A DNA stretch of 64,000 nucleotides from Brevibacterium antiquum (GTDB taxonomy: Bacteria; Actinomycetota; Actinomycetes; Actinomycetales; Brevibacteriaceae). Below, in pieces: positions 55,103 to 63,938 of this stretch (position 1 is its first letter; every line of letters begins with the position of its first letter). The DNA lies in the NCBI RefSeq assembly GCF_016107655.1, contig NZ_JABASX010000003.1:372001-436000 (forward strand). Direction: 5' to 3'. Below the pieces are notes generated by a model. It did not search any database, had not been told where the DNA came from, and saw nothing but the letters and a program-made list of their open reading frames with translations. The position numbers and the translations under genes are program-made.

Positions 55103-56317
55103 TCAGATGAGGTCGCCACCCAAATGCACTGAGCTCACTCGCGACTCGATCCCCCTGACGTCCTCGGTGCTGAGGTCACCGTCGACGACCACGAGGTCGG
55201 CGAGCGCCCCCTCAGCGATCCGGCCGACGTTGTCGTGGCCCAGCAGTTCGGCCGCGACGGAGGTCCCTGCTGCCAGTGCCTCACTGGTGGAGAGGCCGAC
55301 GCCGGCGAGGAGGCTGATCTCTTCGAGGTTCTCACCGTGCGGGCCGACACCGGCATCGGTGCCCATCGCGATCGTCACCCCCGCCTCGTAGGCTCTCGTG
55401 ATCGACTCCTGGTGCGCCTCGATCACCGAGTGGGCCTTGTCGACCACGGACTGGGGCAGAGCCGATCCGGCCTCGGCGGCCTTGATCACTGCCTGCGGTG
55501 CCTGCAGGGTCGGAACCAGGAAGGTGCCGTTTTCGAGCATGAGATCGATGGCTTCGTCATCAAGGTAGATGCCGTGTTCGATGGAGCGCACTCCCGCGCG
55601 GACAGCATTCTTGATTCCCGGTGCGCCCTGCGCATGGGACATGACGTGCGCGCCCTGGGCAGCCGCCTCGGCGACGATGACTGCGATCTCCGCCTCGGTG
55701 AACTGGGAGTGCCGGGGATCATCACGCGGCGAGAGCACGCCTCCTGTCGAGCAGATCTTGATGTGATCGGCTCCGGCTCGCAGCAGCTCACGGGTCTTGC
55801 GCTGGACTCCTTCGAGACCATCGGCCACGCCCGAGGGACGGCCAGGGTGTGGGGCTAAGAATGGCGAATCGGCACCCGAGACCAGGTGGAAGTCACCATG
55901 CCCGCCTGTCTGGGACATGATGTTCACCGCAATCGACATCCGTGGCCCACGAACGATGCCCGTCTCGACGGCGACCTTCGCGCCGAGGTCGGTGCCACCG
56001 GCATCGCGCACGGTGGTCACTCCGCCCTTGAGCGTCTTCTCCATATTGTCGACGGAGTTGTAGAACTGCAGCGAGAACGGATCATGGAATGACGAGGAGT
56101 TGCTGGCCCCCGTGCTCATCAGGTGCACGTGGCAGTCGATGACGCCGGGAATGATCGTCTTGCCTGCACAGTCGACATAGGTGTCACCGGCATCGTGCGA
56201 GCCCTGTCCGCCCTCGGTGACCGAGGAGATCGCTCCCCCGTCGACGACGATGTCTCGCAGCCCCGGTAGGAACCTGGTTCCGTCGAAGACCTTGGCGTTC
56301 TTGAAGACTGTGACCAT
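55103..56317 (-). CDS. Metal-dependent amidohydrolase (imidazolonepropionase/prolidase-like)
   Basis: 404 residues of the amidohydrolase superfamily. Metal ligands: HVHL (~residue 67), a Lys in IKICSTGGV, His in MSHAQG and SIEHGIY, and the catalytic Asp in MGTDAGVG. This subgroup includes Xaa-Pro and other dipeptidases as well as hydrolases of cyclic amides; substrate unknown. Start ATG at 56317 with GAGGAGA six bases before. Divergent from the NRPS gene across 144 bp that contains an inverted repeat. Confidence 0.87.
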   Translation of the reverse strand: MVTVFKNAKVFDGTRFLPGLRDIVVDGGAISSVTEGGQGSHDAGDTYVDCAGKTIIPGVIDCHVHLMSTGASNSSSFHDPFSLQFYNSVDNMEKTLKGGVTTVRDAGGTDLGAKVAVETGIVRGPRMSIAVNIMSQTGGHGDFHLVSGADSPFLAPHPGRPSGVADGLEGVQRKTRELLRAGADHIKICSTGGVLSPRDDPRHSQFTEAEIAVIVAEAAAQGAHVMSHAQGAPGIKNAVRAGVRSIEHGIYLDDEAIDLMLENGTFLVPTLQAPQAVIKAAEAGSALPQSVVDKAHSVIEAHQESITRAYEAGVTIAMGTDAGVGPHGENLEEISLLAGVGLSTSEALAAGTSVAAELLGHDNVGRIAEGALADLVVVDGDLSTEDVRGIESRVSSVHLGGDLI

Positions 56318-56340
56318 TGGCGTTCTCCTCATCATTGAAA

Positions 56341-56380
56341 ATAGTGCAGGTGGATTAAGGATAATGAAGAGCCTGCACCA
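56341..56380. promoter_or_regulatory. Inverted repeat between amidohydrolase and NRPS genes
   Basis: GTGCAGG (56344-56350) and CCTGCAC (56372-56378), 28 bp centre to centre, both next to ATAGTG. On the minus strand TTCATT-N16-CACTAT spans the same region and may be the amidohydrolase promoter, so this is a plausible operator. Confidence 0.4.
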
Positions 56381-56447
56381 TAGTGAAGAAGCTCACTGTC
56401 TGAGATGTCATCACCGCTCTGTTCACATTCGAGACACCTTGCCGATA

Positions 56448-56462
56448 TATAGTCTTGGTCGG
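56448..56462 (+). promoter_or_regulatory. Probable -10 box for a leaderless NRPS transcript
   Basis: TATAGT (56448-56453) lies 8 bases before the GTG start at 56462. With this spacing transcription would begin at or next to the start codon. No ribosome site exists upstream of that GTG; a GTG at 56516 with GGAAG before it is the alternative start. Confidence 0.4.
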
Positions 56463-59400
56463 TGACTGGCGGCACGCACGCCGTCGTCCACCTTCAGCCC
56501 CGACCCGGAAGTCCTGTGACCATACATTCGGCTCAATTCCCCGCTGCTTCGCGACCACGCGAGGACCGCACACTCATCGACGTCCTCCTCGAGGTTGCAG
56601 GCGCACACGGTGATCAGCCCGCAATCGATGACGGGCGCGGCGTCCTCAGCTATTCCGAATTGATCCTCGAGATCCGTGATCTCGCTCTCGAATTGGCCGC
56701 TGTCGGCATCGGGCCGGGAGACAAGGTCGGCATCCGAGTGCCGTCGGGCTCCGCCGATCTCTACGTCTCCATCCTGGCCACGATGATGCTCGGCGCTGCA
56801 TACGTTCCCGTCGACGTCGACGATCCCGATGAGCGTGCGCACACAGTCTTCACCGAGGCGGCTGTCACAGGCGTCATCACCGCCGACCGAGCGATCGAGT
56901 CGCGAACCGATCGGGGTCCGCTCGCACGTTCGCAGCTGCGTCGCCCGACCCCCGACGATGACTGCTGGGTCATCTTCACCTCCGGATCGACGGGCAAGCC
57001 GAAGGGCGTGGCAGTCTCCCACCGCAGTGCGGCCGCATTCGTCGACGCCGAGGCGGCGATGTTCTGTCAGGAGGAGCCGCTGGGGCCTGGAGATCGAGTG
57101 CTGGCCGGTCTGTCCGTAGCCTTCGACGCCAGCTGTGAGGAGATGTGGCTGGCCTGGCGACACGGCTCCTGTCTGGTCCCGGCACCCCGTGCCCTTGTGA
57201 AGTCCGGAATGGACCTGGGGCCGTGGCTGTCCTCACGTGGCATCACCGTCGTCTCGACCGTTCCCACCCTCGCAGCGCTGTGGCCCGCCGACAGTCTCGA
57301 TGCCGTGCGTCTCCTCATCTTCGGCGGTGAGGCATGTCCGCCCGAACTCGGACGCAGGCTCAGCGATGAGAGCCGCGAAGTCTGGAACACCTATGGCCCC
57401 ACCGAGGCGACCGTGGTGGCCTGCGGGGCACAACTCGATGGCTCCGAGCCTGTTCGGATCGGACTGCCCCTGGACGGCTGGTCCCTGGCCGTCGTCGATG
57501 CGGCAGGCATCCCGGTCGCTGACGGCCAGACCGGTGAGCTCATCATCGGCGGGATCGGTCTGGCCCGCTACCTGGACCCGGCCAAGGACGCCGAGAAGTA
57601 CGCTCCGATGCCGACCCTCGGCTGGGACCGGGCCTACCGTTCGGGCGACCTCGTCATCAGCGACCCCGAGGGACTGATCTTCGTCGGCCGAGCCGATGAG
57701 CAGATCAAGCTCGCCGGCCGTCGCATCGAGCTCGGTGAGATCGACGCCGCTCTCCAGGCCCTGCCCGATGTCGAAGGTGCTGCGGCCGCAGTGAAGCAGA
57801 CTCCGGCGGGCTCGGACATCCTCGTCGGCTACATCGCGTCGAGTACAGCGAAGCCCGAGGACCGCATCTCCGAATGGGAACAGGCGCTGCGAGCCGAGCT
57901 GCCTGCGGCTCTTGTGCCGCGGCTGACGCTCATCGACGAACTTCCGACGAAGACCTCCGGCAAGGTCGATCGCAACGCACTGCCGTGGCCGATGGGCGAT
58001 GGCGCCGAGACCGAGGACAGCTCCGAGACCTTCGAGCCCGAGGTCGAGTGGATCGCCGAACAGTGGTCGGCAGTGCTCGGATCACGGCCGGGATCGGACA
58101 GCGACTTCTTCACCTCTGGCGGCGGCTCACTGGCAGCTGCGCAGATGGTCTCCCGACTGAGGACCCAGCATCCCAGCGTCACCGTCGGCGACATCTATGC
58201 CCACCCGCGCTTCGGCGCACTCGCGAACCTGTGCCGCGCCGACGACGGAGCCGCGGCGGGCGCCGGTCGCCCGAAGCGGACGATCACTCGGACGTCACGG
58301 GGGATGCAGGCCTTCCAGACTCTGCTCGCGGTACCGGTCCACATCCTCGGCGGGATCAGGTGGGTCGTCATTGCGATGGTGCTCGCGAATCTCGGCAGCA
58401 GCCTCGGCGCGGATCTCCCTGTCACCCCCTGGCCTGTGGTCATCACCCTATTCCTCGTCTTCGTCACCGCGTGGGGCCGTATGCTCATCTCCGCCGGTGC
58501 CGCGCGCGCACTCATGCTCGGTATTCGTCCGGGTGACTATCCGCGGTCGGGGTGGGTGCATAAGCGCCTGTGGCTGGCCGAGCACATCGCCGATCTCGCA
58601 GCGGCCGTCTCGGTAGCCAGCGCCCCCTGGGTGACCTGGTACGCCAAGCTCCTTGGCAACCGGATCGGCTCCGATGCCGATCTGCACTCGGCTCCCCCGG
58701 TGACCGGTTTGCTGACCGTGGGCGAGGGCGCCGCGATCGAGCCGGAGGTCGATCTCAAGGGATGGTGGGTCGACGGTGACCTGCTGCGCATCGGCACGAT
58801 CGACGTGGGTGCCAACGTGACGGTCGGAGCTCGCTCCACACTGATGCCGGGCACCCGAATCGGTGAAGGCGCACTGGTCGAAGCCGGATCGGCTGTGACC
58901 GGCAAGGTGCGCCGGAACCAGATCTACTCCGGTTCCCCTGCTGTCCGGATCGGCAAGGCCAAGAAGAGCTGGCCCGCTCCACCGCCTCGCCGTCGGCTGC
59001 CCTTCCTCCTCTATGCTGTGGGCTCTCAGCTCAACGCGGCTCTGCCCTATCTGGCTGCCGTACCGGGCATTGCACTGATGATTGCGGTCTCAGGCATCGG
59101 CGTCGTCGAGTCTCCGTTGCTCGTTCTCGCCTGGTCCCCTCTCATCGCCTGCATCTGGTTCGTCTGCACGGCCCTGTTCATCCTCGTGTCGGTGCGGCTG
59201 CTGGCCATCGGAATGGAGGAGGGAGAGTTCCCGGTCCGTTCTGCTCACGGCTACCGTGTCTGGGCCACGGAGCGCCTCCTCGACTTGGCCCGTGATCTCC
59301 TCTTCCCTCTCTATGCCTCGATGCTCACCCCGTGGTGGCTGCGACTGCTCGGAGCGAAGGTGGGGCCGGGCACCGAGATCTCAACGGTGGTGTTCGTCCC

Positions 59401-60520
59401 CAAGATGACGACCATCGCCGCGGGTGCGTTCCTGGCCGATGACACCATGGTGGCCAGTTACGAACTCGGTCACGGGTGGATGCGAGCCGGCAAGGCGAAG
59501 GTCGGCAAGCGCGCCTTCCTCGGCAACTCGGGCATCGCTTCCCCTGGACGGCGAGTGCCCAAGAACGCACTGGTTGCCGTGCTGTCGGCGGCCCCGGCGA
59601 AGGCGAAGAAGGGCTCGTCGTGGCTCGGCTCTCCCCCTGTGCAGCTGCGCAGGGCAGCGGTCGATGCCGATGAGGCCCTGACCTATGCACCGAAGCTCGG
59701 CGTCAGATCGGCCCGGGCGTTCTTCGAGACCCTGCGGATCACCTCGGTGATGGTCGCCGGTGCACTCGTCGCCGCGGTCCTCCTCACAATCGAATTCCTC
59801 CTCGGACTGCCGGGGGCAGGGACGTCTGCAGCTGGTACGGGCGCGGCTGCCGAGACCGGTGGCACGGCTGGAGATGGCGGGGCTTTCCTGGCCTCTGTCG
59901 GGCTCGCCCTGCTGACCTCGGGCATCGTGATGATGGCCGCTGGGGCGGTGGCGGCGGGGCTCGCCATCGCGGCCAAGTGGATCTGCGCCGGTCCCATCAG
60001 AGCCGGCGAACATCCCCTGTGGTCATCGTTCATCTGGCGCAACGAGGTCGCGGACTGCTTCGTCGAGCTCATCGCCGCACCATGGTTCGCCCGGAATGCC
60101 GTGGGAACTCCCGCCATCGTGTGGTATCTGCGGGCCATGGGAGCGAAGATCGGCCACGGAGTGTGGTGCGAAAGCTACTGGCTGCCCGAAGCCGACCTGG
60201 TCAGCCTGGGCGACAACTCCACGATCAACCGCGGCTGTGTGGTCCAGACCCATCTCTTCCACGACAGGGTCATGAGCTTGGACACCGTCGATTTGGAGCA
60301 GGGATCGACCTTGGGGCCAAACAGCGTGATCCTGCCCGCCTCCAGCTTGGGCACGAATTCCACGGTCGGTGCGACCTCCCTGGTCATGCGCGGAGAGTTC
60401 GTGCCGGCCCACGCCTATTTCAGCGGCAATCCTGTCATACCCTGGGTGGATGCACCAGAACTTCCTGAGGGCGGATCCAGCGAGCCCGAAACAACGTCAA
60501 GGCGGCACCACGATGCTTGA
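56462..60520 (+). CDS. Pls/PosA-family membrane NRPS, candidate epsilon-poly-lysine synthetase
   Basis: 1352 residues. Adenylation domain (~1-510) with TSGSTGKPKG (~173), NTYGPTEAT (~309) and TKTSGKVDRNAL (~495); pocket residues D222, A223, E226, T269, I286, G288, T310, V318, V319, K501. Carrier domain with phosphopantetheine Ser556 in GGGSLAA. Then six membrane segments in three pairs (~620-680, 845-920, 1092-1170), each pair followed by a soluble left-handed-helix-like C-terminal domain (Gly/Val hexapeptide-type repeats). There is no condensation or thioesterase domain. This matches epsilon-poly-L-lysine synthetase of Streptomyces albulus (about 1,320 residues), which polymerises lysine through its epsilon amine. 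Substrate and product are inferred. Confidence 0.9.
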   Translation: MTGGTHAVVHLQPRPGSPVTIHSAQFPAASRPREDRTLIDVLLEVAGAHGDQPAIDDGRGVLSYSELILEIRDLALELAAVGIGPGDKVGIRVPSGSADLYVSILATMMLGAAYVPVDVDDPDERAHTVFTEAAVTGVITADRAIESRTDRGPLARSQLRRPTPDDDCWVIFTSGSTGKPKGVAVSHRSAAAFVDAEAAMFCQEEPLGPGDRVLAGLSVAFDASCEEMWLAWRHGSCLVPAPRALVKSGMDLGPWLSSRGITVVSTVPTLAALWPADSLDAVRLLIFGGEACPPELGRRLSDESREVWNTYGPTEATVVACGAQLDGSEPVRIGLPLDGWSLAVVDAAGIPVADGQTGELIIGGIGLARYLDPAKDAEKYAPMPTLGWDRAYRSGDLVISDPEGLIFVGRADEQIKLAGRRIELGEIDAALQALPDVEGAAAAVKQTPAGSDILVGYIASSTAKPEDRISEWEQALRAELPAALVPRLTLIDELPTKTSGKVDRNALPWPMGDGAETEDSSETFEPEVEWIAEQWSAVLGSRPGSDSDFFTSGGGSLAAAQMVSRLRTQHPSVTVGDIYAHPRFGALANLCRADDGAAAGAGRPKRTITRTSRGMQAFQTLLAVPVHILGGIRWVVIAMVLANLGSSLGADLPVTPWPVVITLFLVFVTAWGRMLISAGAARALMLGIRPGDYPRSGWVHKRLWLAEHIADLAAAVSVASAPWVTWYAKLLGNRIGSDADLHSAPPVTGLLTVGEGAAIEPEVDLKGWWVDGDLLRIGTIDVGANVTVGARSTLMPGTRIGEGALVEAGSAVTGKVRRNQIYSGSPAVRIGKAKKSWPAPPPRRRLPFLLYAVGSQLNAALPYLAAVPGIALMIAVSGIGVVESPLLVLAWSPLIACIWFVCTALFILVSVRLLAIGMEEGEFPVRSAHGYRVWATERLLDLARDLLFPLYASMLTPWWLRLLGAKVGPGTEISTVVFVPKMTTIAAGAFLADDTMVASYELGHGWMRAGKAKVGKRAFLGNSGIASPGRRVPKNALVAVLSAAPAKAKKGSSWLGSPPVQLRRAAVDADEALTYAPKLGVRSARAFFETLRITSVMVAGALVAAVLLTIEFLLGLPGAGTSAAGTGAAAETGGTAGDGGAFLASVGLALLTSGIVMMAAGAVAAGLAIAAKWICAGPIRAGEHPLWSSFIWRNEVADCFVELIAAPWFARNAVGTPAIVWYLRAMGAKIGHGVWCESYWLPEADLVSLGDNSTINRGCVVQTHLFHDRVMSLDTVDLEQGSTLGPNSVILPASSLGTNSTVGATSLVMRGEFVPAHAYFSGNPVIPWVDAPELPEGGSSEPETTSRRHHDA

Positions 60521-61811
60521 TCCCTATACCCCCAACGTCGGCAGCGCCGAGCTCGCCATCGATCACTACGATCTCGACCTCGACTACCGGATCGGGCCCA
60601 ACCGCCTCTCCGCACAGGCGAGCCTGACAGGTCGTGTGCTGGAGGAGACGAAGACGATCCTCCTCGACCTCACAGGTCTGCGAGTCACGAAGGCCGCCGT
60701 CAACGGCAAGAAGGTTCGGTACTCCACGCGGGGCAAGAAGCTGCGCCTGACGACAGATCTCCTGCCGAAGAACCAGCCGGTGCGCATCGACGTCTCCTAT
60801 GTCGGAAACCCGCAGCCCGCGATCGGGACCTGGGGTGACGTGGGTTGGGAGGAGCTCGAGGACGGTGTCCTCGTGGCCGGGCAGCCCGTCGGGGCCTCAA
60901 CCTGGTTCCCCTGCAACGACCACCCCTCGGACAAGTCGAAGTACCGCATCCGTGTGCTCACGGAAAACGAATATACGGTCGTGTCCAACGGAGAACTCGT
61001 CGACAAGGTTCGCAAGGCCGGCCGCACGGCATGGACCTACGAGTCACAGACTCCCTTGGCAACCTATCTGGCCACGGTGCAGATCGGCCGCTACCGGCAC
61101 ACCCAGATCGACGCCGAGGATGGTGCTGAGCCTTCTCCTGTCTCCCTGGGCCTCTACGCCGGCGAGCATTGGACGGCTGCGTCCACTCGTCTGCAGATCC
61201 AGCACTCCATGATGAACGAGTTCATCGAACGATTTGGTCCCTACCCCTTCGACCGCTACGACGTGGTCGTGACCGACGACGAACTCGAGATCCCCCTTGA
61301 GTCACAGCCTCTGTCCGTGCTCGGCCCCAACCATCTTGGCGAGGAGTGGGAGGCCGAGCGACTCGTCGCCCATGAGATGGCCCATCAATGGTTCGGGAAC
61401 TCGCTGACGCCTCGGCGCTGGTCAGACATCTGGCTCAATGAGGGCTTCGCCTGCTATTCGGAGTGGCTGTGGTCGGAGGCATCGGGCCGCAGCAGCGCGC
61501 ACGAGTGTGCGCAGACCTGGCGGGAGGCCCTGGCCGACGAGCCGCAGGACTTCGTACTCAGCGACCCGGGCGGTCCCGATATGTTCGATGACCGTGTGTA
61601 CAAGCGCGGTGCACTCTGCTTGCACGCGCTGAGACTCGAGATCGGCGATGAGGACTTCTTCGCTGCGATCTCCGAGTGGACGACGAAGCATCGTCATTCT
61701 TCGGTCGAGACCTCGGATTTCCTCGAGTGCATCTCCGGCGTCGTCGGCCGCGACCTCGCCGAGGTTGTCCGGCCGTGGCTGTTCGAAGAGGAGCTGCCCG
61801 AGCTGGCCTAG
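60513..61811 (+). CDS. Short M1-family zinc metallopeptidase
   Basis: 432 residues, the catalytic half only of an aminopeptidase N-like enzyme. HEMAH at 287-291 and E310 in NEGFACYSEW form the HExxH-X18-E zinc site. In place of the GAMEN exopeptidase motif there is IPLESQPLS. No signal peptide, so probably cytoplasmic. Start ATG at 60513, with AAGGCGG seven bases upstream, inside the last codons of the NRPS gene (8-nt overlap), so the two are co-translated. An open frame continues ~140 bp upstream but is out of context. It could degrade the polymer or short oligomers. Confidence 0.9.
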   Translation: MLDPYTPNVGSAELAIDHYDLDLDYRIGPNRLSAQASLTGRVLEETKTILLDLTGLRVTKAAVNGKKVRYSTRGKKLRLTTDLLPKNQPVRIDVSYVGNPQPAIGTWGDVGWEELEDGVLVAGQPVGASTWFPCNDHPSDKSKYRIRVLTENEYTVVSNGELVDKVRKAGRTAWTYESQTPLATYLATVQIGRYRHTQIDAEDGAEPSPVSLGLYAGEHWTAASTRLQIQHSMMNEFIERFGPYPFDRYDVVVTDDELEIPLESQPLSVLGPNHLGEEWEAERLVAHEMAHQWFGNSLTPRRWSDIWLNEGFACYSEWLWSEASGRSSAHECAQTWREALADEPQDFVLSDPGGPDMFDDRVYKRGALCLHALRLEIGDEDFFAAISEWTTKHRHSSVETSDFLECISGVVGRDLAEVVRPWLFEEELPELA

Positions 61812-61908
61812 CCGGTTCGGTTGGCCGAGTTGGTTCGGTTGGCTGGGCTGGTTCGCCTGGCTGGGCTGGTTCGCCTGGCTCCTGATGTCATTGCTGACCT
61901 CGGCTCAG
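61812..61908. repeat. GGTTCG/GGCTGG-rich tandem repeat between convergent genes
   Basis: An 18-bp unit GGCTGGGCTGGTTCGCCT occurs twice (about 61841-61876), preceded by related GGTTCGGTTGGC copies. The stretch separates the M1 peptidase from the convergent GNAT gene. No hairpin terminator is clear. Confidence 0.6.
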
Positions 61909-62613
61909 TCACTTGAGCTGGCGGACGAGAATATCGGCGTCTCCATTGCGCCCGACCGTGACGAACCCGCGGTCGTGGTAGAGACGAGCCGCGCCGTTTC
62001 CGTCCTCGACGGACAGACTGACGGCCGGGAAACCACTCATCTTCGCCAAAGTGCACGCCACGTCGAGGAGCATGCCGCCGATTCCCTGGGACTGATGATC
62101 GGGCAGAACAGCCAATGACAGCTCGGGGATGTCCCCGGCCACCCAGCCGTACCCGGTGAAGCGCGAACCCGCCTCGGAGGTGGTGTCGGTCGACTTTTCG
62201 ATCACTGCATCGAACGCGGCCAGACGCAGCCATGCGAGACCGATGATCTCCGGTTCTGAATCCGCAGCACCGGTTTGTCCGTCGGCGGGGTGGTCTTCGC
62301 TGGTCTGCTCGTCGGTGGTCTGCTCGTCGGTGGTCTGCTCGTCGGTGACGTCTCCACCGTTCGGGTCCTTCGCATAGGCGGCCACCGCAATGTCACCCTC
62401 GCGCCCCCAGTCCTTGAAGTAGAAGGCCGCATCGTCACGCTCGAGGAGCTCGTCGACGTCGATCCTCGGCTTGTCCATAGACCAGTTGAAGCACAGATCG
62501 AGGAAAGGGAGGAATGCCTCGTCTGGGGTCTCTGCACCCAACGGACGGATCCGTGACCTGAGTTCGGTCCGGCGGGCCGCCTCGGCGGAATCCTGGTTCT
62601 GACGTTCGTTCAT
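61909..62613 (-). CDS. GNAT-family N-acetyltransferase
   Basis: 234 residues. The C-terminal half has the acetyl-CoA loop LPDHQSQGIGGMLLD and the late strand ARLYHDRGFVTVG of GNAT enzymes. Between the first and second part of the fold is an acidic insertion with three TDEQT pentapeptides (15-bp DNA repeats at 62303-62347). Acceptor substrate unknown. The ATG at 62613 overlaps the stop of the MATE gene (ATGA), so it is co-translated with the exporter; together with the neighbouring NRPS it could modify a basic peptide. Confidence 0.87.
   Translation of the reverse strand: MNERQNQDSAEAARRTELRSRIRPLGAETPDEAFLPFLDLCFNWSMDKPRIDVDELLERDDAAFYFKDWGREGDIAVAAYAKDPNGGDVTDEQTTDEQTTDEQTSEDHPADGQTGAADSEPEIIGLAWLRLAAFDAVIEKSTDTTSEAGSRFTGYGWVAGDIPELSLAVLPDHQSQGIGGMLLDVACTLAKMSGFPAVSLSVEDGNGAARLYHDRGFVTVGRNGDADILVRQLK
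62303..62347 (-). repeat. Three exact 15-bp repeats inside the GNAT gene
   Basis: GTCTGCTCGTCGGTG three times in a row, encoding TDEQT x3 on the minus strand. Reading frame is preserved (15 = 5 codons). Copy number may vary between strains. Confidence 0.9.
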
Positions 62614-63926
62614 GAGGTTCCCTTCTCGACCGCACGAGCGATCCAACTGCGATTGCGCACCCGCCATCCCAACGTCAGCGCCCGGAGGCCGACGAAGCCG
62701 ATGCAGAACGCGGCCCACAGGCCCAGAGCACCGGGCCAGTAGAGGACGATCGGAATCAGCAGGATCGCATATCCGCCCACAGCAACCAATTGTGCCAGAG
62801 CCAGATACCTGGCGTCCTCGGCACCCATGAGGACTCCGTCGAGGACGAATACATAGCCGGCGATGGGCATACTCAGGGCCAGCACGGGAAGGAGACTCGT
62901 CATCAGTGCGACGACTGCCGGGTCCGAAGAGAAGCCCCGCGGGATGATTCCAGCACCTGCTAAGAGGATGAGACCGACGATGACCCCGAAGACGATGCCC
63001 CACAGACACAGCCTGCGGTTGATCGCGGCCACCGCGTCGACGTTCCGTGCGCCCAGCTGCAGTCCGATCAGGGCCTGACCGGCAATCGCCAGTGAGTCGA
63101 GGGCAAGTGCGAGAGCGAAGAAGATGCTCTGTGCGACTTGGATCGCGGCGAGTTCGGTCGTTCCCATAGCAGTGGCGAGGAAGACGAGGATGATCAGAGC
63201 CGCGCGCAGGGATGCATTGCGCACCAGCAGCCAACCGGAGGTCTTCGCCGAGGAGAGCACCCCGGACCAGTCAGGCCGAAAAGAGGCGTGGAAGCGTCGT
63301 GCCGCCCTGATCGAGATCGCCACATAGACCGAACACATCCCGGCTTGCGCGATGACGGTGCCCAGCGCGGAGCCGGCAACTCCCATATCGAGGCCGTAGA
63401 TGAAGAGCGCGTTCAACCCGATGTTGGCGATGCATCCGACCGCAGCCACGATAAGTGGTGTGCGCGTGTCCTGCAGTCCGCGCAGGAGTCCTGTGGCGGC
63501 GATGACGACGAGCATGAAGGGCAGGCCCCACCAGGAGATGGCGAGATAGGAGTAGGCGCCCTCGCCGATCTCGGCGCCGGGTTCGAAAGCAGCGATCACC
63601 GGCTTGAGCAGAGGCAGCCCGATCGCCAGCAGCAGCACCGAGGTGCACAGAGCAAGCCAGATACCGTCGAAGCCCGCGTTGATGGCACCAGAGCGGTCTC
63701 CGGCACCCATTCGCCTGGCGACCCGCGGGGTGGTGGCATAGGCGAGGAAGATCATCAGTCCGAGGACGGTCTGCAGAATCGTCGACGCGATCGCCAGCGA
63801 TCCCAGTGCACCGGCGCCGAGGTGGCCGACCATGGCCGTGTCAGAGAGCAAGAAGATGGGTTCGGCGATCAGCGCTCCGAGGGCCGGAAGTGCCAAACGG
63901 AGAATGTCTTTGTCGATCGCTGCCAC
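62610..63926 (-). CDS. MATE-family efflux transporter (DinF-like)
   Basis: 438 residues with 12 membrane helices in two repeats. Opening ILRLALPALGALIAEPIFLLSDTAMVGHLG and the middle motif QAGMCSVYVAI fit the DinF branch of MATE exporters (Na+ or H+ driven efflux of cationic compounds). The start is a GTG at 63926; TAGACT at 63933-63938 lies six bases upstream and could give a leaderless transcript. Drives the downstream GNAT gene. Confidence 0.9.
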   Translation of the reverse strand: MAAIDKDILRLALPALGALIAEPIFLLSDTAMVGHLGAGALGSLAIASTILQTVLGLMIFLAYATTPRVARRMGAGDRSGAINAGFDGIWLALCTSVLLLAIGLPLLKPVIAAFEPGAEIGEGAYSYLAISWWGLPFMLVVIAATGLLRGLQDTRTPLIVAAVGCIANIGLNALFIYGLDMGVAGSALGTVIAQAGMCSVYVAISIRAARRFHASFRPDWSGVLSSAKTSGWLLVRNASLRAALIILVFLATAMGTTELAAIQVAQSIFFALALALDSLAIAGQALIGLQLGARNVDAVAAINRRLCLWGIVFGVIVGLILLAGAGIIPRGFSSDPAVVALMTSLLPVLALSMPIAGYVFVLDGVLMGAEDARYLALAQLVAVGGYAILLIPIVLYWPGALGLWAAFCIGFVGLRALTLGWRVRNRSWIARAVEKGTS

Positions 63927-63938
63927 GTATCGAGTCTA
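63926..63938 (-). promoter_or_regulatory. Possible -10 box of the MATE gene
   Basis: TAGACT on the minus strand, six bases before the GTG start, no ribosome site present. The -35 region is poor. Confidence 0.35.

Noticed and set aside
62614..63234. 441-codon version of the GNAT gene reaching into the MATE gene
   Set aside because: The extra part is the MATE gene read in another frame; the ATG at 62613 with ATGA overlap is the natural start.
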